This document shows, in pieces, positions 1 through 9,129 of a stretch of 53,243 nt of DNA. The stretch covers positions 1 through 53,243 of the forward strand of contig NZ_JAMNXL010000005.1 in NCBI RefSeq assembly GCF_023653175.1, read 5' to 3'. The notes below the pieces were generated by a model, which made no database searches, was not told the DNA's origin, and saw nothing but the letters and a program-made list of their open reading frames with translations. How positions within the stretch are numbered: the first letter of the stretch is position 1; each line of letters begins with the position of its first letter. Source of the stretch: Erythrobacter sp. (GTDB taxonomy: Bacteria > Pseudomonadota > Alphaproteobacteria > Sphingomonadales > Sphingomonadaceae). The translations under genes were made by a program, and so were the position numbers.

Positions 1-2
1 CG

Positions 3-341
3 ATGGAGGCGATCGATTCGATCAAGATCGTGCAGGTCGACGGGCTGACCGGCGGCGGGCGCGCGGCCAATGACGGCGGGAATGGCAGCGGCGGCGGCTC
101 GGGTTCGGGCAATCTCGCCAGCGATGCGGTCGCAGCCGCGCTCGCCTACCGCGCGCAGGCGCCGGTGCTCGACGGGTTGATGAAGGAGCTGGGGCTGGAC
201 GGCTCCTCGCTTTCGGGCCTGATCAAGGGCGCGGCGGAGGCGGAAGCGGAAACGCCTGCCCCGGCCAAGCCTGCCCCACGAAAGGCCATCGCCCGCGACA
301 ATGACGCAGGGGACGCACCGACCGGCGAGGCGGCGGAATAG
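3..341 (+). CDS. Flotillin/SPFH-family protein, C-terminal part (gene cut by window edge)
   Basis: The reading frame is open to the left edge, so only the C-terminal ~112 residues are visible. They have the look of a flotillin tail: an IKIVQVDGL segment, a Gly/Ser/Asn-rich linker, then a helix with AALAYRAQAPVLDGLMKEL, followed by an Ala/Pro/Glu-rich end. Flotillins are membrane-anchored scaffold proteins with an N-terminal SPFH domain; that domain would lie outside the window. The assignment rests on the tail alone and on recall of the family, so it is moderately sure. A hairpin follows the stop codon. Confidence 0.6.
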   Translation: MEAIDSIKIVQVDGLTGGGRAANDGGNGSGGGSGSGNLASDAVAAALAYRAQAPVLDGLMKELGLDGSSLSGLIKGAAEAEAETPAPAKPAPRKAIARDNDAGDAPTGEAAE

Positions 342-348
342 CGAAGGT

Positions 349-375
349 GCGAGGGGCGGCGCTGCTGCCCCTCGC
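349..375. terminator. Hairpin between the convergent flotillin-like gene and galU
   Basis: Arms GCGAGGGGC (349-357) and GCCCCTCGC (367-375) pair perfectly around a 9-nt loop in the 37-nt gap between two convergent genes. There is no T tract on either side, so it is at best a weak or Rho-assisted terminator. Confidence 0.4.
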
Positions 376-378
376 CCG

Positions 379-1257
379 CTACTTCAGTAGATCGAGCGCA
401 ATCGCGCGAACCTCGGCGCCCATATCGGGCCGCGACAGGGCGACCGCGAGGGTCGCCTGCACGAACCCGACCTTGCTCCCGCAGTCATAGCGCGCACCGT
501 CGAAGGTCACCGCGTGGAACGGCTGGGTGCCGATCATCTTGGCCATCGCGTCGGTCAACTGGATCTCGCCGCCGGCACCCTTGCCCTGGTTCTCGAGCAC
601 CCGCATGACCTCGGGCTGCAAAATATAGCGGCCCGAGACGATCTTATTCGAGGGAGCTTCGGCCACCGGGGGCTTTTCCACCAACCCGCGCACTTCGGTC
701 AGGTTGCCGCGCGCTTCGCCCGGTTCGATCACGCCGTAGCTGGAAACCTGTTCCATCGGCACTTCGAGCACCGAGATGAGGTTGCCGCCGACTTCATTAT
801 AGGCCTCGACCATCTGCTTCATGCAGCCGGTGCCGCCCTCGCGCGCGACCATCAGCTCGTCGGGCAGGAAGATCGCGAAGGGCTCGTCGCCGACGATCGC
901 GCGCGCGCACCAGATCGCGTGGCCGAGGCCCAAGGGCACCTGCTGGCGCACCGCGATCACATCGCCCGGCGTCGCGCGGGTGCAATCGAGCACGCTGAGG
1001 TCCTTGCCCCGCTCGGTCATGGTCTGCTCAAGCTCGAAGGCGATGTCGAAATGCTCGACGATCCCGGTCTTGCCGCGTCCGGTGACGAAGATCATCTGCT
1101 CGATCCCCGCCTCCCGCGCCTCGTCGACCGCGTACTGGATCAGCGGGCGGTCGACCACCGGAAGCAGTTCCTTGGGGACGACCTTGGTCGCGGGCAGGAA
1201 GCGGGTGCCGAGACCAGCGACGGGGAAGACGGCTTTACGGATCGGCTTGGGAGACAT
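379..1257 (-). CDS. galU: UTP--glucose-1-phosphate uridylyltransferase
   Basis: Makes UDP-glucose from UTP and glucose-1-phosphate in the cytoplasm, feeding cell-surface polysaccharide and lipid glycosylation. The 292-residue length is normal. The nucleotide-binding signature GLGTRFLPATK followed by PKELLPV is near residues 15-33, and VEKP and GEIQLTDA segments typical of GalU follow. The ATG at 1257 gives the expected short N-terminus (MSPKPIRKAVFPVAGLG). It is transcribed away from murA, and the two share a 155-nt divergent intergenic region. Confidence 0.95.
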   Translation of the reverse strand: MSPKPIRKAVFPVAGLGTRFLPATKVVPKELLPVVDRPLIQYAVDEAREAGIEQMIFVTGRGKTGIVEHFDIAFELEQTMTERGKDLSVLDCTRATPGDVIAVRQQVPLGLGHAIWCARAIVGDEPFAIFLPDELMVAREGGTGCMKQMVEAYNEVGGNLISVLEVPMEQVSSYGVIEPGEARGNLTEVRGLVEKPPVAEAPSNKIVSGRYILQPEVMRVLENQGKGAGGEIQLTDAMAKMIGTQPFHAVTFDGARYDCGSKVGFVQATLAVALSRPDMGAEVRAIALDLLK

Positions 1258-1412
1258 TTGACACCTTCAGCTATTCAATTCGTGAAACGTCTGCGCCCGT
1301 CGCTTGGCTTCGTGCCTTCAGCCACAACGCAGGTCAATGATTGTTAGAATTCGTCACACCCCCCCTCGTGCGGCGAGTTGCACGAAACGCCCTTTTCGCT
1401 AAGGCGGAATCC

Positions 1413-2693
<1,281 letters not shown>

Positions 2694-2703
2694 CGTCAAA
2701 CCT

Positions 2704-2795
2704 CGTCATTGCGAGCGAAGCGAAGCAATCCAGAGCCTGAGCGTGCCAAGGGGGGCAGTCCATGGATTGCCGCGGCCTTCGCCCTCGCAATGACG
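2704..2795. repeat. Imperfect palindromic repeat of the CGTCATTGCGAGCGAAGCGAAG type
   Basis: Left arm 2704-2732 (CGTCATTGCGAGCGAAGCGA then AGCAATCCA) and right arm 2763-2795 (TGGATTGCC ... CGCAATGACG) are inverted copies with a few mismatches, separated by about 30 nt. The element fills the gap between murA and the convergent ribbon-helix-helix gene. From memory, this arm sequence recurs in many unrelated bacterial genomes as a short interspersed palindromic repeat. No coding capacity is apparent. Confidence 0.75.
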
Positions 2796-2799
2796 AAAT

Positions 2800-3033
2800 T
2801 CAGGTGTTGGTGACCAGCCACACGCGGATCGCGCTCGCCAGCCCGGGCGGGGTCGGCGACTTGATCCTTTCGGCATCGATGCGGGCGACGAGGGCGGCCA
2901 CGGCCAGCCCCTCGCGCGCGGCGGCGGCCTTGAGCATGTCCCAGAACAGCGGCTCGAGGCTGATCGAGGTCTGGTGGCCCGCGATTGCAAGCGAGCGCTT
3001 GACCGGGGGGTGATAGGGGGAGGGAGTCTCCAT
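2800..3033 (-). CDS. Ribbon-helix-helix domain protein
   Basis: A 77-residue protein resembling the small alphaproteobacterial ribbon-helix-helix family. After a short N-terminus it has the beta-strand segment HQTSISLEPLFWDMLK, a helix with AAREGLAVAALVARID, and a C-terminal LASAIRVWLV helix. RHH proteins bind DNA as dimers through the beta strand, usually as repressors; the target here is unknown. The gene is bracketed by two unrelated palindromic repeats (2704-2795 and 3061-3106) and ends 4 nt from the first. The start has the only plausible ATG. Confidence 0.75.
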   Translation of the reverse strand: METPSPYHPPVKRSLAIAGHQTSISLEPLFWDMLKAAAAREGLAVAALVARIDAERIKSPTPPGLASAIRVWLVTNT

Positions 3034-3060
3034 CCCCCGGCCTTAGCAGTCTTTGTTGTC

Positions 3061-3106
3061 GCATCGCTATTTGCAGAAAACCGGTTCCCACTTTTCTGCG
3101 CGATGC
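3061..3106. repeat. REP-like palindrome (GCAGAAAA ... TTTTCTGC)
   Basis: Interrupted stem: GCATCGC (3061-3067) pairs with GCGATGC (3100-3106), and GCAGAAAA (3073-3080) with TTTTCTGC (3092-3099). The loop holds ACCGGTTCCCAC-like sequence, and a 5-nt bulge (tattt) sits on the left strand. The core (AGAAAAGTGGGAACCGGTTTTC on the reverse strand, allowing small changes) resembles an interspersed palindrome I recall from alphaproteobacteria. It lies between two genes on the minus strand and could also stabilise or terminate the upstream transcript. Confidence 0.65.
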
Positions 3107-3112
3107 TCCGGA

Positions 3113-3625
3113 TCAGGCCGCTTCGAAGTCGTCCACATATTCGGGGAGGAACACCGGCTCGCGCTCGGACCAGCCCGGCGCGGTGGCGGCGGCTTCGCTC
3201 AGGCTCTGGAGCAGCAGCTTGCGGCGCTCCGGCCGGATCGAGGGCAGGGCGCTGGCGGCGCAGAAGGCGGCCGGAAGGTAGGGGCGCACGCTCGCGCCGA
3301 GCAGGCGTTCGTAGAGGAAGCGGAATGCCGAGAAACTCGCCAGCCGCTCCTGTTCCAGATCGAAGGAGGCAAGGCGCACCAGCTTGCCGAGGAAGCGCTC
3401 GACTTCAAAGGGCGTGCCGTCCTGCGGGATCAGGCCGCGCAGGGACTTCAAATCCTGATAGGCGACATATTGGCGGCGGATCGCGGTGTTCTCCGCCTCG
3501 GAGCGGCCCCAGCGCCGGAAGGCGTCGGTGCGGGCAAGGCCGATATCAAGGCTGCGCTTGATGTAGCGCTGCTCTGCGGGTGCGAACCCGGCGAATTCCC
3601 GCATCTCGGCAATCGGCATCATCAT
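3113..3625 (-). CDS. Conserved-looking protein of unknown function
   Basis: A 170-residue soluble protein that I do not recognise. It is rich in Arg, Ala and Leu, predicted largely helical, with no signal peptide or membrane segment. Visible stretches are FAPAEQRYIKRSLDIG near the N-terminus and FLPEYVDDFEAA at the end. The start is set by three consecutive ATG codons (3625-3617) preceded by AAGGAGA at a good distance; the open frame runs 13 codons further but without a ribosome-binding site. A CtrA-like motif lies about 45 nt upstream. Confidence 0.65.
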   Translation of the reverse strand: MMMPIAEMREFAGFAPAEQRYIKRSLDIGLARTDAFRRWGRSEAENTAIRRQYVAYQDLKSLRGLIPQDGTPFEVERFLGKLVRLASFDLEQERLASFSAFRFLYERLLGASVRPYLPAAFCAASALPSIRPERRKLLLQSLSEAAATAPGWSEREPVFLPEYVDDFEAA

Positions 3626-3666
3626 CGCGCGTCTCCTTCGGACTGGGAGAACGTCGCAGAGCATGG

Positions 3667-3681
3667 TTAATTTAAGGTTAG
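3667..3681. promoter_or_regulatory. CtrA-like binding motif
   Basis: The plus strand reads TTAA-N7-TTAG; the minus strand reads CTAA-N7-TTAAC after including the next base. This is one mismatch from the alphaproteobacterial CtrA consensus TTAA-N7-TTAAC. It sits 42-56 nt upstream of the start of the 170-residue gene on the minus strand. A short inverted repeat AGGTTA/TAACCT (3675-3694 region) overlaps it. Assignment is by motif only. Confidence 0.35.
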
Positions 3682-3692
3682 GTAGATTTAAC

Positions 3693-4670
3693 CTAAATGA
3701 GCCCCGCCAGCGGGCTCGAGGGATCGGCGTACATCCGCCGCGCCATGCGGCCGGCGAGGTAGGCCTCGCGCCCAGCCTCCACGGCGAGCTTCATCGCGCG
3801 GGCCATGCGGATCGGGTCTTTCGCCTCGGCGATGGCGGTGTTCATCAGGATGCCGTCGCAGCCCAATTCCATGCCGACCGCCGCGTCGGACGCCGTGCCG
3901 ACGCCCGCATCGACCAGCACCGGCACCTTGGCGCCCTCAACGATGAGGCGGATCATCACCCGGTTCTGGATACCGAGCCCCGAGCCGATCGGCGCGCCCA
4001 GCGGCATGATCGCGACCGCGCCGGCGTCTTCCAATTGCTTCGCAGCAATCGGATCGTCGGCGCAGTAGACCATCGGGAGAAAACCTTCCTTCGCGAGGAC
4101 CTCGGTCGCCTTCAGCGTCTCGCGCATGTCGGGATAGAGCGTGCGCGCCTCGCCCAGCACCTCGAGCTTGACGAGATCCCACCCCCCCGCCTCGCGCGCC
4201 AGCCGCAGCGTGCGCACCGCGTCCTCGCCGGTGAAGCAGCCTGCGGTGTTGGGCAGATAGGTGATCTTCTTGGGGTCGATGAAATCGGTGAGCATCGGCG
4301 CCTTGGGATCGGAGACGTTCACGCGCCGCACCGCGACGGTGACGATCTCCGCCCCGGACGCGGCGACAGCCGCGGCGTTCTGCTCGAAGCTCTTGTACTT
4401 GCCCGTGCCGACGATCAGGCGGCTGCGGAAGGTGCGGCCCGCGACCGTCCAGCTATCCTCGGCATGATCGCCCCCGCCCACAAAGTGCACGATCTCGAGC
4501 ACATCGTCCGCATTCAGCGGCGCCTCGGCCAGCGTCGAGCGGGGGACGATGGCGCCATTGCGCTCGACCGCGACCTTTTCGGGCGCAAGGTCAAGCTCGC
4601 GCACCAGATCGGCAATTGTCGCGGCGGCGCTGCGGTGCGGAGCGCCGTTGAGGGTAATGCTCTTGGTCAT
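3693..4670 (-). CDS. thiG: Fused ThiS (sulfur carrier) - ThiG (thiazole synthase)
   Basis: Bifunctional protein of thiamine biosynthesis. Residues 1-67 are a ThiS-like ubiquitin fold (MTKSITLNG ... VHFVGGG), and the rest is ThiG, which builds the thiazole phosphate from deoxyxylulose phosphate, dehydroglycine and ThiS thiocarboxylate. The Schiff-base lysine is expected in [10 protein letters not shown] (Lys ~168); a GxGTGKY segment opens the ThiG part and [13 protein letters not shown] is near the phosphate-binding end. An ATG 12 nt upstream (4682) with GAGGG close by is an alternative start. It follows the MerC gene by under 50 nt on the same strand. There is no room for a TPP riboswitch in front. 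Such fusions are known in some proteobacteria. Confidence 0.9.
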   Translation of the reverse strand: MTKSITLNGAPHRSAAATIADLVRELDLAPEKVAVERNGAIVPRSTLAEAPLNADDVLEIVHFVGGGDHAEDSWTVAGRTFRSRLIVGTGKYKSFEQNAAAVAASGAEIVTVAVRRVNVSDPKAPMLTDFIDPKKITYLPNTAGCFTGEDAVRTLRLAREAGGWDLVKLEVLGEARTLYPDMRETLKATEVLAKEGFLPMVYCADDPIAAKQLEDAGAVAIMPLGAPIGSGLGIQNRVMIRLIVEGAKVPVLVDAGVGTASDAAVGMELGCDGILMNTAIAEAKDPIRMARAMKLAVEAGREAYLAGRMARRMYADPSSPLAGLI

Positions 4671-4719
4671 GGCCGGAGACATAGTCCCTCGCAGCCCCCG
4701 CGCAACCCGCGCGTTTTGA

Positions 4720-5109
4720 TCAGTCCGGGCTGCGCAGGTTCATCCAATGCGCGGCCGCGACGATGGCGACGCCCGTGAGCGTCAGCAGGAATTCGTTGGT
4801 CCCGTGCGGCACCAGCAGCGCGATGCCCATCAGCGCAAGGCCCCCGAGCGCCACGTAGAACGGCCCGCGCCGCCCGTAGCGCAGCATCCCCCGACCGATC
4901 GCCAGCGCGGCGACGATCAGCGCCAGCAGCAGACCGATGCGGTGGATGTTCTCGTCGAGCAGGAAGTGCCCGCCAAGGCCCAGCGCCGAAACCACCAGCA
5001 GCGTCGCCAGACAGTGCAATACGCAAAGACCCGCAAGCCCGATCCCGAGCTGGTCGAGTCGGCGGCGGAGCGAGGTGCGACTCGCGGAAGAATGGGCATC
5101 GGGGGTCAT
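4720..5109 (-). CDS. MerC-domain membrane protein
   Basis: A 129-residue inner-membrane protein with four hydrophobic segments and the MerC-type metal motif GLCVLHC (Cys29 and Cys33) in the first. MerC proteins carry metal ions such as Hg(II) across the membrane, but chromosomal single-domain copies in alphaproteobacteria have no mer operon and may handle another metal. Start chosen at MTPDAHSS; an ATG at 5124 would add MCHPS. Neither has a clear ribosome-binding site. A Zur-like palindrome lies immediately upstream, suggesting metal-dependent repression. thiS-thiG lies downstream on the same strand. Confidence 0.8.
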   Translation of the reverse strand: MTPDAHSSASRTSLRRRLDQLGIGLAGLCVLHCLATLLVVSALGLGGHFLLDENIHRIGLLLALIVAALAIGRGMLRYGRRGPFYVALGGLALMGIALLVPHGTNEFLLTLTGVAIVAAAHWMNLRSPD

Positions 5110-5124
5110 GCTGGGATGGCACAT

Positions 5125-5142
5125 ATGTAATGTTGTTACATT
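5125..5142. promoter_or_regulatory. Zur-like palindrome at the MerC gene start
   Basis: Two overlapping dyads occur: ATGTAA-tgttg-TTACAT (5125-5141) and AATGT-tgtt-ACATT (5129-5142). The 12-mer ATGTTGTTACAT matches 10 of 12 positions of the ATGTTATAACAT core used by alphaproteobacterial Zur. It abuts the MerC start codon and lies 90 nt before the divergent heme A synthase gene. No Zur gene is in the window, so this is a motif-based proposal. Confidence 0.4.
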
Positions 5143-5230
5143 GTGCAAGGCGGACTTGCGCTTATCGCACAGCACTTTGCGGCGAACGGGCTTGCGCGCA
5201 GGGCCGCGCGGGGACAAAGAACGCGGCGTC

Positions 5231-6301
5231 ATGGCCACCTCTGCCTCCGTGTCCAATCTCTTCCCGGCCGCCGCCGCAACGCGCGCCCGCCCGCTGGCGA
5301 TTGCCCGCTGGCTGGAGATCGTCGCGCTGCTGGTGGTGACGATCGTCGTCGTCGGCGGGATCACCCGGCTGACCGAGAGCGGGCTGTCGATCACCGAATG
5401 GAACGTGGTGAGCGGCATCCTCCCGCCGCTGAGCGAGGCGGCGTGGCAGGCCGAATTCGCCAAATATCGCCTCACCGCGGAATTCCGGATGGAAAGCGGC
5501 CCGGCGGGGATGGACCTGGCCGCGTTCAAGTTCATCTTCTTCTGGGAATGGTTCCACCGCCTCCTCGGCCGGGTGATCGGGCTCGCCTTCCTGCTGCCGC
5601 TGATCGTGTTTGCGCTGCGCCGCGCGATTCCCGCTGGCTATGGCTGGCGGCTGATGGCGATGTTCGCGCTGATCTGCGGGCAAGGGGCGCTGGGGTGGTA
5701 CATGGTGTCCTCGGGCGTGGGCGCCACGAACCTGACCGATGTGAGCCACTTCCGCCTCGCCGCGCACCTGCTGACCGCGCTGTTCCTGCTGGCGGGGCTG
5801 GTGTGGACCGCGCGCGACCTGCGCCTGCTCGCCCGCGATCCCGCCGCGCGCCCTGCCCCGCTGACCGCCGGGGCGGCGCTGGTGGCAGGCGTGCTGTTCG
5901 TGCAGTTGCTGCTCGGCGCCTTCGTGGCCGGACTCAACGCCGGGCACGCGGCGAGCGACTGGCCGCTGATGAACGGGCGGCTGGTGCCCGAGACCGACTG
6001 GTCGAACGGGGTGCTGTTCACCCTCGCCAATGATCCCTTCCTCCTGCACTTCATGCACCGCTGGTGGGCGTGGATCGCGGTCGCCGCGCTGGTGTGGCTG
6101 GCGCGCGGCGTGAGGAAGACCGACCGCTTTGCCAGCATCGCGGTCAACGCCGCCTTCGGGACGATGGTGCTGCTCGGCATCGCGACGGTGATGAGCGGCG
6201 TCTCGCTCTGGATCGCCGCCGCGCACCAGCTGGTCGGGGCGCTGACCGTGGCGGCGACGGTGCGCGCGATGCATTCGCACGGTCTCGCCCGGAGCGCCTG
6301 A
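5231..6301 (+). CDS. ctaA: Heme A synthase (COX15/CtaA family)
   Basis: Oxidises heme O to heme A for cytochrome c oxidase, in the inner membrane. The 356 residues carry eight hydrophobic segments, and the conserved heme-ligand histidines are seen in FHRLLGR, HFRLAAHLL, HRWWAW and HQLVGALT. The early motif GGITRLTESGLSITEWN is diagnostic of the family. The frame is open far upstream of the ATG at 5231, but only from that ATG does the protein resemble the family (short cytoplasmic Ala-rich tail, then TM1). The stop codon overlaps the start of cutA by one base, so the two are probably co-translated. Confidence 0.93.
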   Translation: MATSASVSNLFPAAAATRARPLAIARWLEIVALLVVTIVVVGGITRLTESGLSITEWNVVSGILPPLSEAAWQAEFAKYRLTAEFRMESGPAGMDLAAFKFIFFWEWFHRLLGRVIGLAFLLPLIVFALRRAIPAGYGWRLMAMFALICGQGALGWYMVSSGVGATNLTDVSHFRLAAHLLTALFLLAGLVWTARDLRLLARDPAARPAPLTAGAALVAGVLFVQLLLGAFVAGLNAGHAASDWPLMNGRLVPETDWSNGVLFTLANDPFLLHFMHRWWAWIAVAALVWLARGVRKTDRFASIAVNAAFGTMVLLGIATVMSGVSLWIAAAHQLVGALTVAATVRAMHSHGLARSA

Positions 6302-6660
6302 TGGCCGCCGCGCTCGTCTGGTGCCCCTTCCCCGACGCCGACAGCGCCCGCGCCGCCGCCGACGCGCTGCTCGATGACGCGCTGATCGCCTGCGCCAACA
6401 TCCTCGGGCCCATCGAGAGCCGCTTCGTGTGGGAGGGCGCGCGCGCTACCGGCAGCGAGGTCGCGGTGCTGTTCAAGACCACCGGCGAGCGGCTCGATGA
6501 CGTGGTTGAACGCCTCAGCGAGCTCCACCCCTACGATACTCCGGCGATCATCGGCTGGCACGCCGACGCCGTCCATCCGGCCACTTTCGCATGGCTTGCA
6601 GGGAGCGCCCCGGACAAGCGGTATTATTTTACCGTATCCAAAAACGGCGCTTTTGCTTGA
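6301..6660 (+). CDS. cutA: CutA1 divalent-cation tolerance protein
   Basis: A small trimeric cytoplasmic protein of the CutA family, 119 residues. It shows the family pattern [10 protein letters not shown] near the start, [17 protein letters not shown] in the middle, and [12 protein letters not shown], the conserved HPYxxP loop. The molecular role of CutA is still unclear despite the link to copper tolerance in E. coli. Its ATG shares the last base of the heme A synthase stop codon, indicating translational coupling. A -35-like hexamer for the ribosomal-protein operon overlaps its stop. Confidence 0.88.
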   Translation: MAAALVWCPFPDADSARAAADALLDDALIACANILGPIESRFVWEGARATGSEVAVLFKTTGERLDDVVERLSELHPYDTPAIIGWHADAVHPATFAWLAGSAPDKRYYFTVSKNGAFA

Positions 6661-6686
6661 CTTCGCGAGGCCCAGGCGACATCTGC
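6657..6686 (+). promoter_or_regulatory. Possible promoter of rplM-rpsI
   Basis: TTGACT at 6657-6662 overlaps the cutA stop codon and is followed 16-18 nt later by a weak -10 (acatct/atctgc). A leader of roughly 100 nt would precede rplM. The -10 is poor, so confidence is low. Confidence 0.3.
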
Positions 6687-6793
6687 GCGCCACTTCGCTC
6701 CCCGGGCTGTGGTCGGGGCGAGTGATTCTTGCCGGGCATCAATCCCTTCAGGGACGGTCGGGCAGGAAAAATTTCGAACCAAGGACACATGCC

Positions 6794-7273
6794 ATGAAGG
6801 CGCTCACCAAGCAGACCCGGTCGATCAAACCGGCCGAGGTCGAAAAGAACTGGCACATCATCGACGCCGACGGTCTCGTCGTGGGTCGTCTCGCCGCGAT
6901 CATCGCCAACATCCTGCGCGGCAAGACCAAGCCGACCTACACCCCGCACGTCGATTGCGGCGATCACGTGATCGTCATCAACGTCGAGAAGGTGAAGTTC
7001 ACCGGCAACAAGATGGGCGACAAGGTCTATTACAAGCACACCGGCCACCCCGGCGGCATCAAGGAAACCACCCCCAACAAGGTGCTGGGCGGCCGTTTCC
7101 CCGAGCGCGTGCTCGAAAAGGCTGTCGAGCGCATGATTCCGCGCGGGCCCCTGGGCCGTCAGCAGATGAAGGCGCTGCACCTCTATGCCGGCACCGAGCA
7201 TCCCCATGACGGCCAGAAGCCGCAGGTGCTCGACGTCGCTTCCATGAACCGCAAGAACAAGGTGGCCGCATAA
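6794..7273 (+). CDS. rplM: 50S ribosomal protein L13
   Basis: Early-assembling protein of the large ribosomal subunit, 159 residues. Conserved L13 blocks are visible: [19 protein letters not shown] near residue 20, [28 protein letters not shown] and the [22 protein letters not shown] block. The frame is open a further 99 codons upstream, through cutA in another frame; the start at 6794 is the family start. It overlaps rpsI by one base (TAATG), the usual L13-S9 arrangement. Confidence 0.96.
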   Translation: MKALTKQTRSIKPAEVEKNWHIIDADGLVVGRLAAIIANILRGKTKPTYTPHVDCGDHVIVINVEKVKFTGNKMGDKVYYKHTGHPGGIKETTPNKVLGGRFPERVLEKAVERMIPRGPLGRQQMKALHLYAGTEHPHDGQKPQVLDVASMNRKNKVAA

Positions 7274-7788
7274 TGTCTGATGAAACCACCACCGTCTCCG
7301 ATCTGGCCGATCTGAAGGACATCGCCGCCGGCGTGCCCCAGGGCGACGCTGCCGAAATCGCCCGCGTCGCCGCACCGCTGCGCGAGCGCGAGATCGACGC
7401 GCTGGGCCGTGCCTATGCCACCGGTCGCCGCAAGGACGCGGTCGCCCGCGTGTGGGTCAAGCCCGGCACCGGCAAGATCACCATCAACGGCCGCGATCAG
7501 GAAACGTACTTCGCGCGTCCGACCCTGCGCCTCGTGATCAACCAGCCCTTCGGCGTTACCGACCGCACCGGCCAGTACGACGTCATCGCCACCGTGCGCG
7601 GCGGCGGCCTGTCGGGTCAGGCGGGCGCAGTGAAGCACGGCATCGCCCAGGCGCTCACCAAGTACGAGCCCGAGCTGCGCAGCGCCGTGAAGGCCGAAGG
7701 CTTCCTCACCCGCGACAGCCGCGTGGTCGAGCGCAAGAAGTACGGCAAGGCCAAGGCCCGCCGCAGCTTCCAGTTCTCGAAGCGCTAA
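7273..7788 (+). CDS. rpsI: 30S ribosomal protein S9
   Basis: Small-subunit protein whose C-terminal tail (SFQFSKR) reaches the P-site tRNA. The canonical S9 body begins at about residue 45 ([18 protein letters not shown]) and contains [19 protein letters not shown] and the [18 protein letters not shown] block. The first ~44 acidic residues are an N-terminal extension, which is common in alphaproteobacterial S9. Translation is coupled to rplM by a one-base overlap, and an intrinsic terminator follows 21 nt after the stop. Confidence 0.96.
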   Translation: MSDETTTVSDLADLKDIAAGVPQGDAAEIARVAAPLREREIDALGRAYATGRRKDAVARVWVKPGTGKITINGRDQETYFARPTLRLVINQPFGVTDRTGQYDVIATVRGGGLSGQAGAVKHGIAQALTKYEPELRSAVKAEGFLTRDSRVVERKKYGKAKARRSFQFSKR

Positions 7789-7809
7789 GGCTCTCCTGGA
7801 ACGGACAAG

Positions 7810-7844
7810 AAAAGGGCGGCCCCGCAAGGGAGCCGCCCTTTTCA
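7810..7844 (+). terminator. Intrinsic terminator of rplM-rpsI
   Basis: AAAAGGGCGGC (7810-7820) pairs perfectly with GCCGCCCTTTT (7832-7842) around an 11-nt loop, ending in a T run. The A run on the other side makes it usable from both strands, which suits the convergent small gene at 7864. Confidence 0.85.
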
Positions 7845-7863
7845 TTTGCAAGCGCTGCAGGAG

Positions 7864-8061
7864 TCAGCGTTGCATCAACGACAGCGCGAAGAACAAACCC
7901 GTGCCCGACAGGAACAGCGGCCACGACCAGAACATCCGCACCTCGCCCAGCGAAACCATGTGGATCGCCAGCGGCCCCGCGCTGGTGCCCTGCGATCCGA
8001 TCACCACCGCAATCACCGCCGAAACGATTGCGCCAAAGATCACCGCCTTGATCATGCCCAT
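7864..8061 (-). CDS. Small two-pass membrane protein, unknown function
   Basis: A 65-residue protein (MGMIKAVIFGAIVSAVI ... LFFALSLMQR) with two hydrophobic helices, residues ~4-20 and ~46-61. I do not recognise a family with a known role. Start chosen at the ATG at 8061, with GAAAGG just upstream; a further 24 codons are open but poorly hydrophobic and lack a ribosome-binding site. It converges on rpsI. Confidence 0.55.
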   Translation of the reverse strand: MGMIKAVIFGAIVSAVIAVVIGSQGTSAGPLAIHMVSLGEVRMFWSWPLFLSGTGLFFALSLMQR

Positions 8062-8268
8062 CGCCTTTCGCTTGGCGCGCACCCTCGCAGGGGGCGCTGG
8101 ATGAAAGAGGGTGCAGACACGCGTGGACGACAATCGGGTGCATGCCGTCCCCGCGCGCCTGCACCCCCGCTATCACCAAGAAAGTCTTAACGCGCGCGAT
8201 AGAGGAAAGGTTAAGCGCGAACCCCGTATGTTTACTAGGCGGCTGGCCGGGCGCTTCGCGCCGCGCGC

Positions 8269-9129
8269 TCAGTGCACCGGCGGATCGATCGCCGGAACCT
8301 GTCCGACCGGCGCGACCGGCTCGCCGGGATTGCGCGGAGGCATGGCGTCGGCGGGGACATCGGTGATCAGCATGTCGGGGGTCGGCACGTGTTCGAGATT
8401 GCGGACCGTGACGGTCAGCCTCGCCCCGTCCCACTCCAGCTCATTGAAGCTCGGCGGAGTCGACCGGGTGCGCTGCGAGAGCGTGCCCGCGCCGATCATC
8501 CGCACCGGGCCCTCTGGCGTCGGCTCGGCGATATCAAAGGCATCGTGGACGTGCCCCGAAAGCACCCCCAGCACGCCGCGCTTCGCCAGTTCGCCAAGCG
8601 CTTTCTCGCCGCCATGGGTGAGCGCAGTGCCGTGGGTTCCGACCTCGCGCAGCGGGTGGTGCACCGCAACCAGCGCGCGCGTGCCAGCCGGCAGCCGGTC
8701 GAGCGCGGCAAGGCAGCGCTCCAGCGCCGGCTGCGTCACCCAGCCCTTCGACCAGTTGGTGCGCGGCTGCCAGCGCCGCACCGACTTCAGGGGCACGATC
8801 GCGAGCCCGGGCAGATCGATCTCGCGCTCGACCAGCGCCTTCATCCCCTCGAACCGCTTGTACGGGGTGGTGAACCGCTCGAAGAGGTTGAAGTAGGGCA
8901 TGTCATGGTTGCCGATGGCGATCGTCACCGGCACCTCGAGCGCGGTGATCCAGCGCGTCGCGGCGGCGAATTCGTGATGGCGGGCGCGCATCGTGTGGTC
9001 ACCGGTGATGATGACCGCATCCGGGCGCCGGACCGCGATTTCCTCGCGCACCCAGGCGAGCGCGCGCTTGTCCTCCAACCCGAAATGGATGTCGGAGAGG
9101 TGGAACAGGGTGAGGGGGCTAGATGTCAT
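8269..9129 (-). CDS. Calcineurin-like metallophosphoesterase
   Basis: A 286-residue dimetal phosphoesterase. The metal-binding blocks are in order: SDIHFG (residues ~12-17), ITGDHT, GNHDMPYF, VAVHHPL and SGHVHDAFD. Substrates of this subfamily cannot be read from sequence; cyclic nucleotides, nucleotides or phospholipid-derived compounds are possible. Its start overlaps the end of the upstream lipid-kinase-like gene by 11 nt, so they form an operon and may act on related phospholipid metabolites (inference). Confidence 0.88.
   Translation of the reverse strand: MTSSPLTLFHLSDIHFGLEDKRALAWVREEIAVRRPDAVIITGDHTMRARHHEFAAATRWITALEVPVTIAIGNHDMPYFNLFERFTTPYKRFEGMKALVEREIDLPGLAIVPLKSVRRWQPRTNWSKGWVTQPALERCLAALDRLPAGTRALVAVHHPLREVGTHGTALTHGGEKALGELAKRGVLGVLSGHVHDAFDIAEPTPEGPVRMIGAGTLSQRTRSTPPSFNELEWDGARLTVTVRNLEHVPTPDMLITDVPADAMPPRNPGEPVAPVGQVPAIDPPVH

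Noticed and set aside
1341..1412. Longer N-terminus for murA
   Set aside because: The added 24 residues are unlike MurA, and the ATG at 1413 gives the standard start.
4671..4719. Possible TPP riboswitch before thiS-thiG
   Set aside because: The gap to the MerC gene is under 50 nt, too short for the aptamer, and no conserved core is visible.
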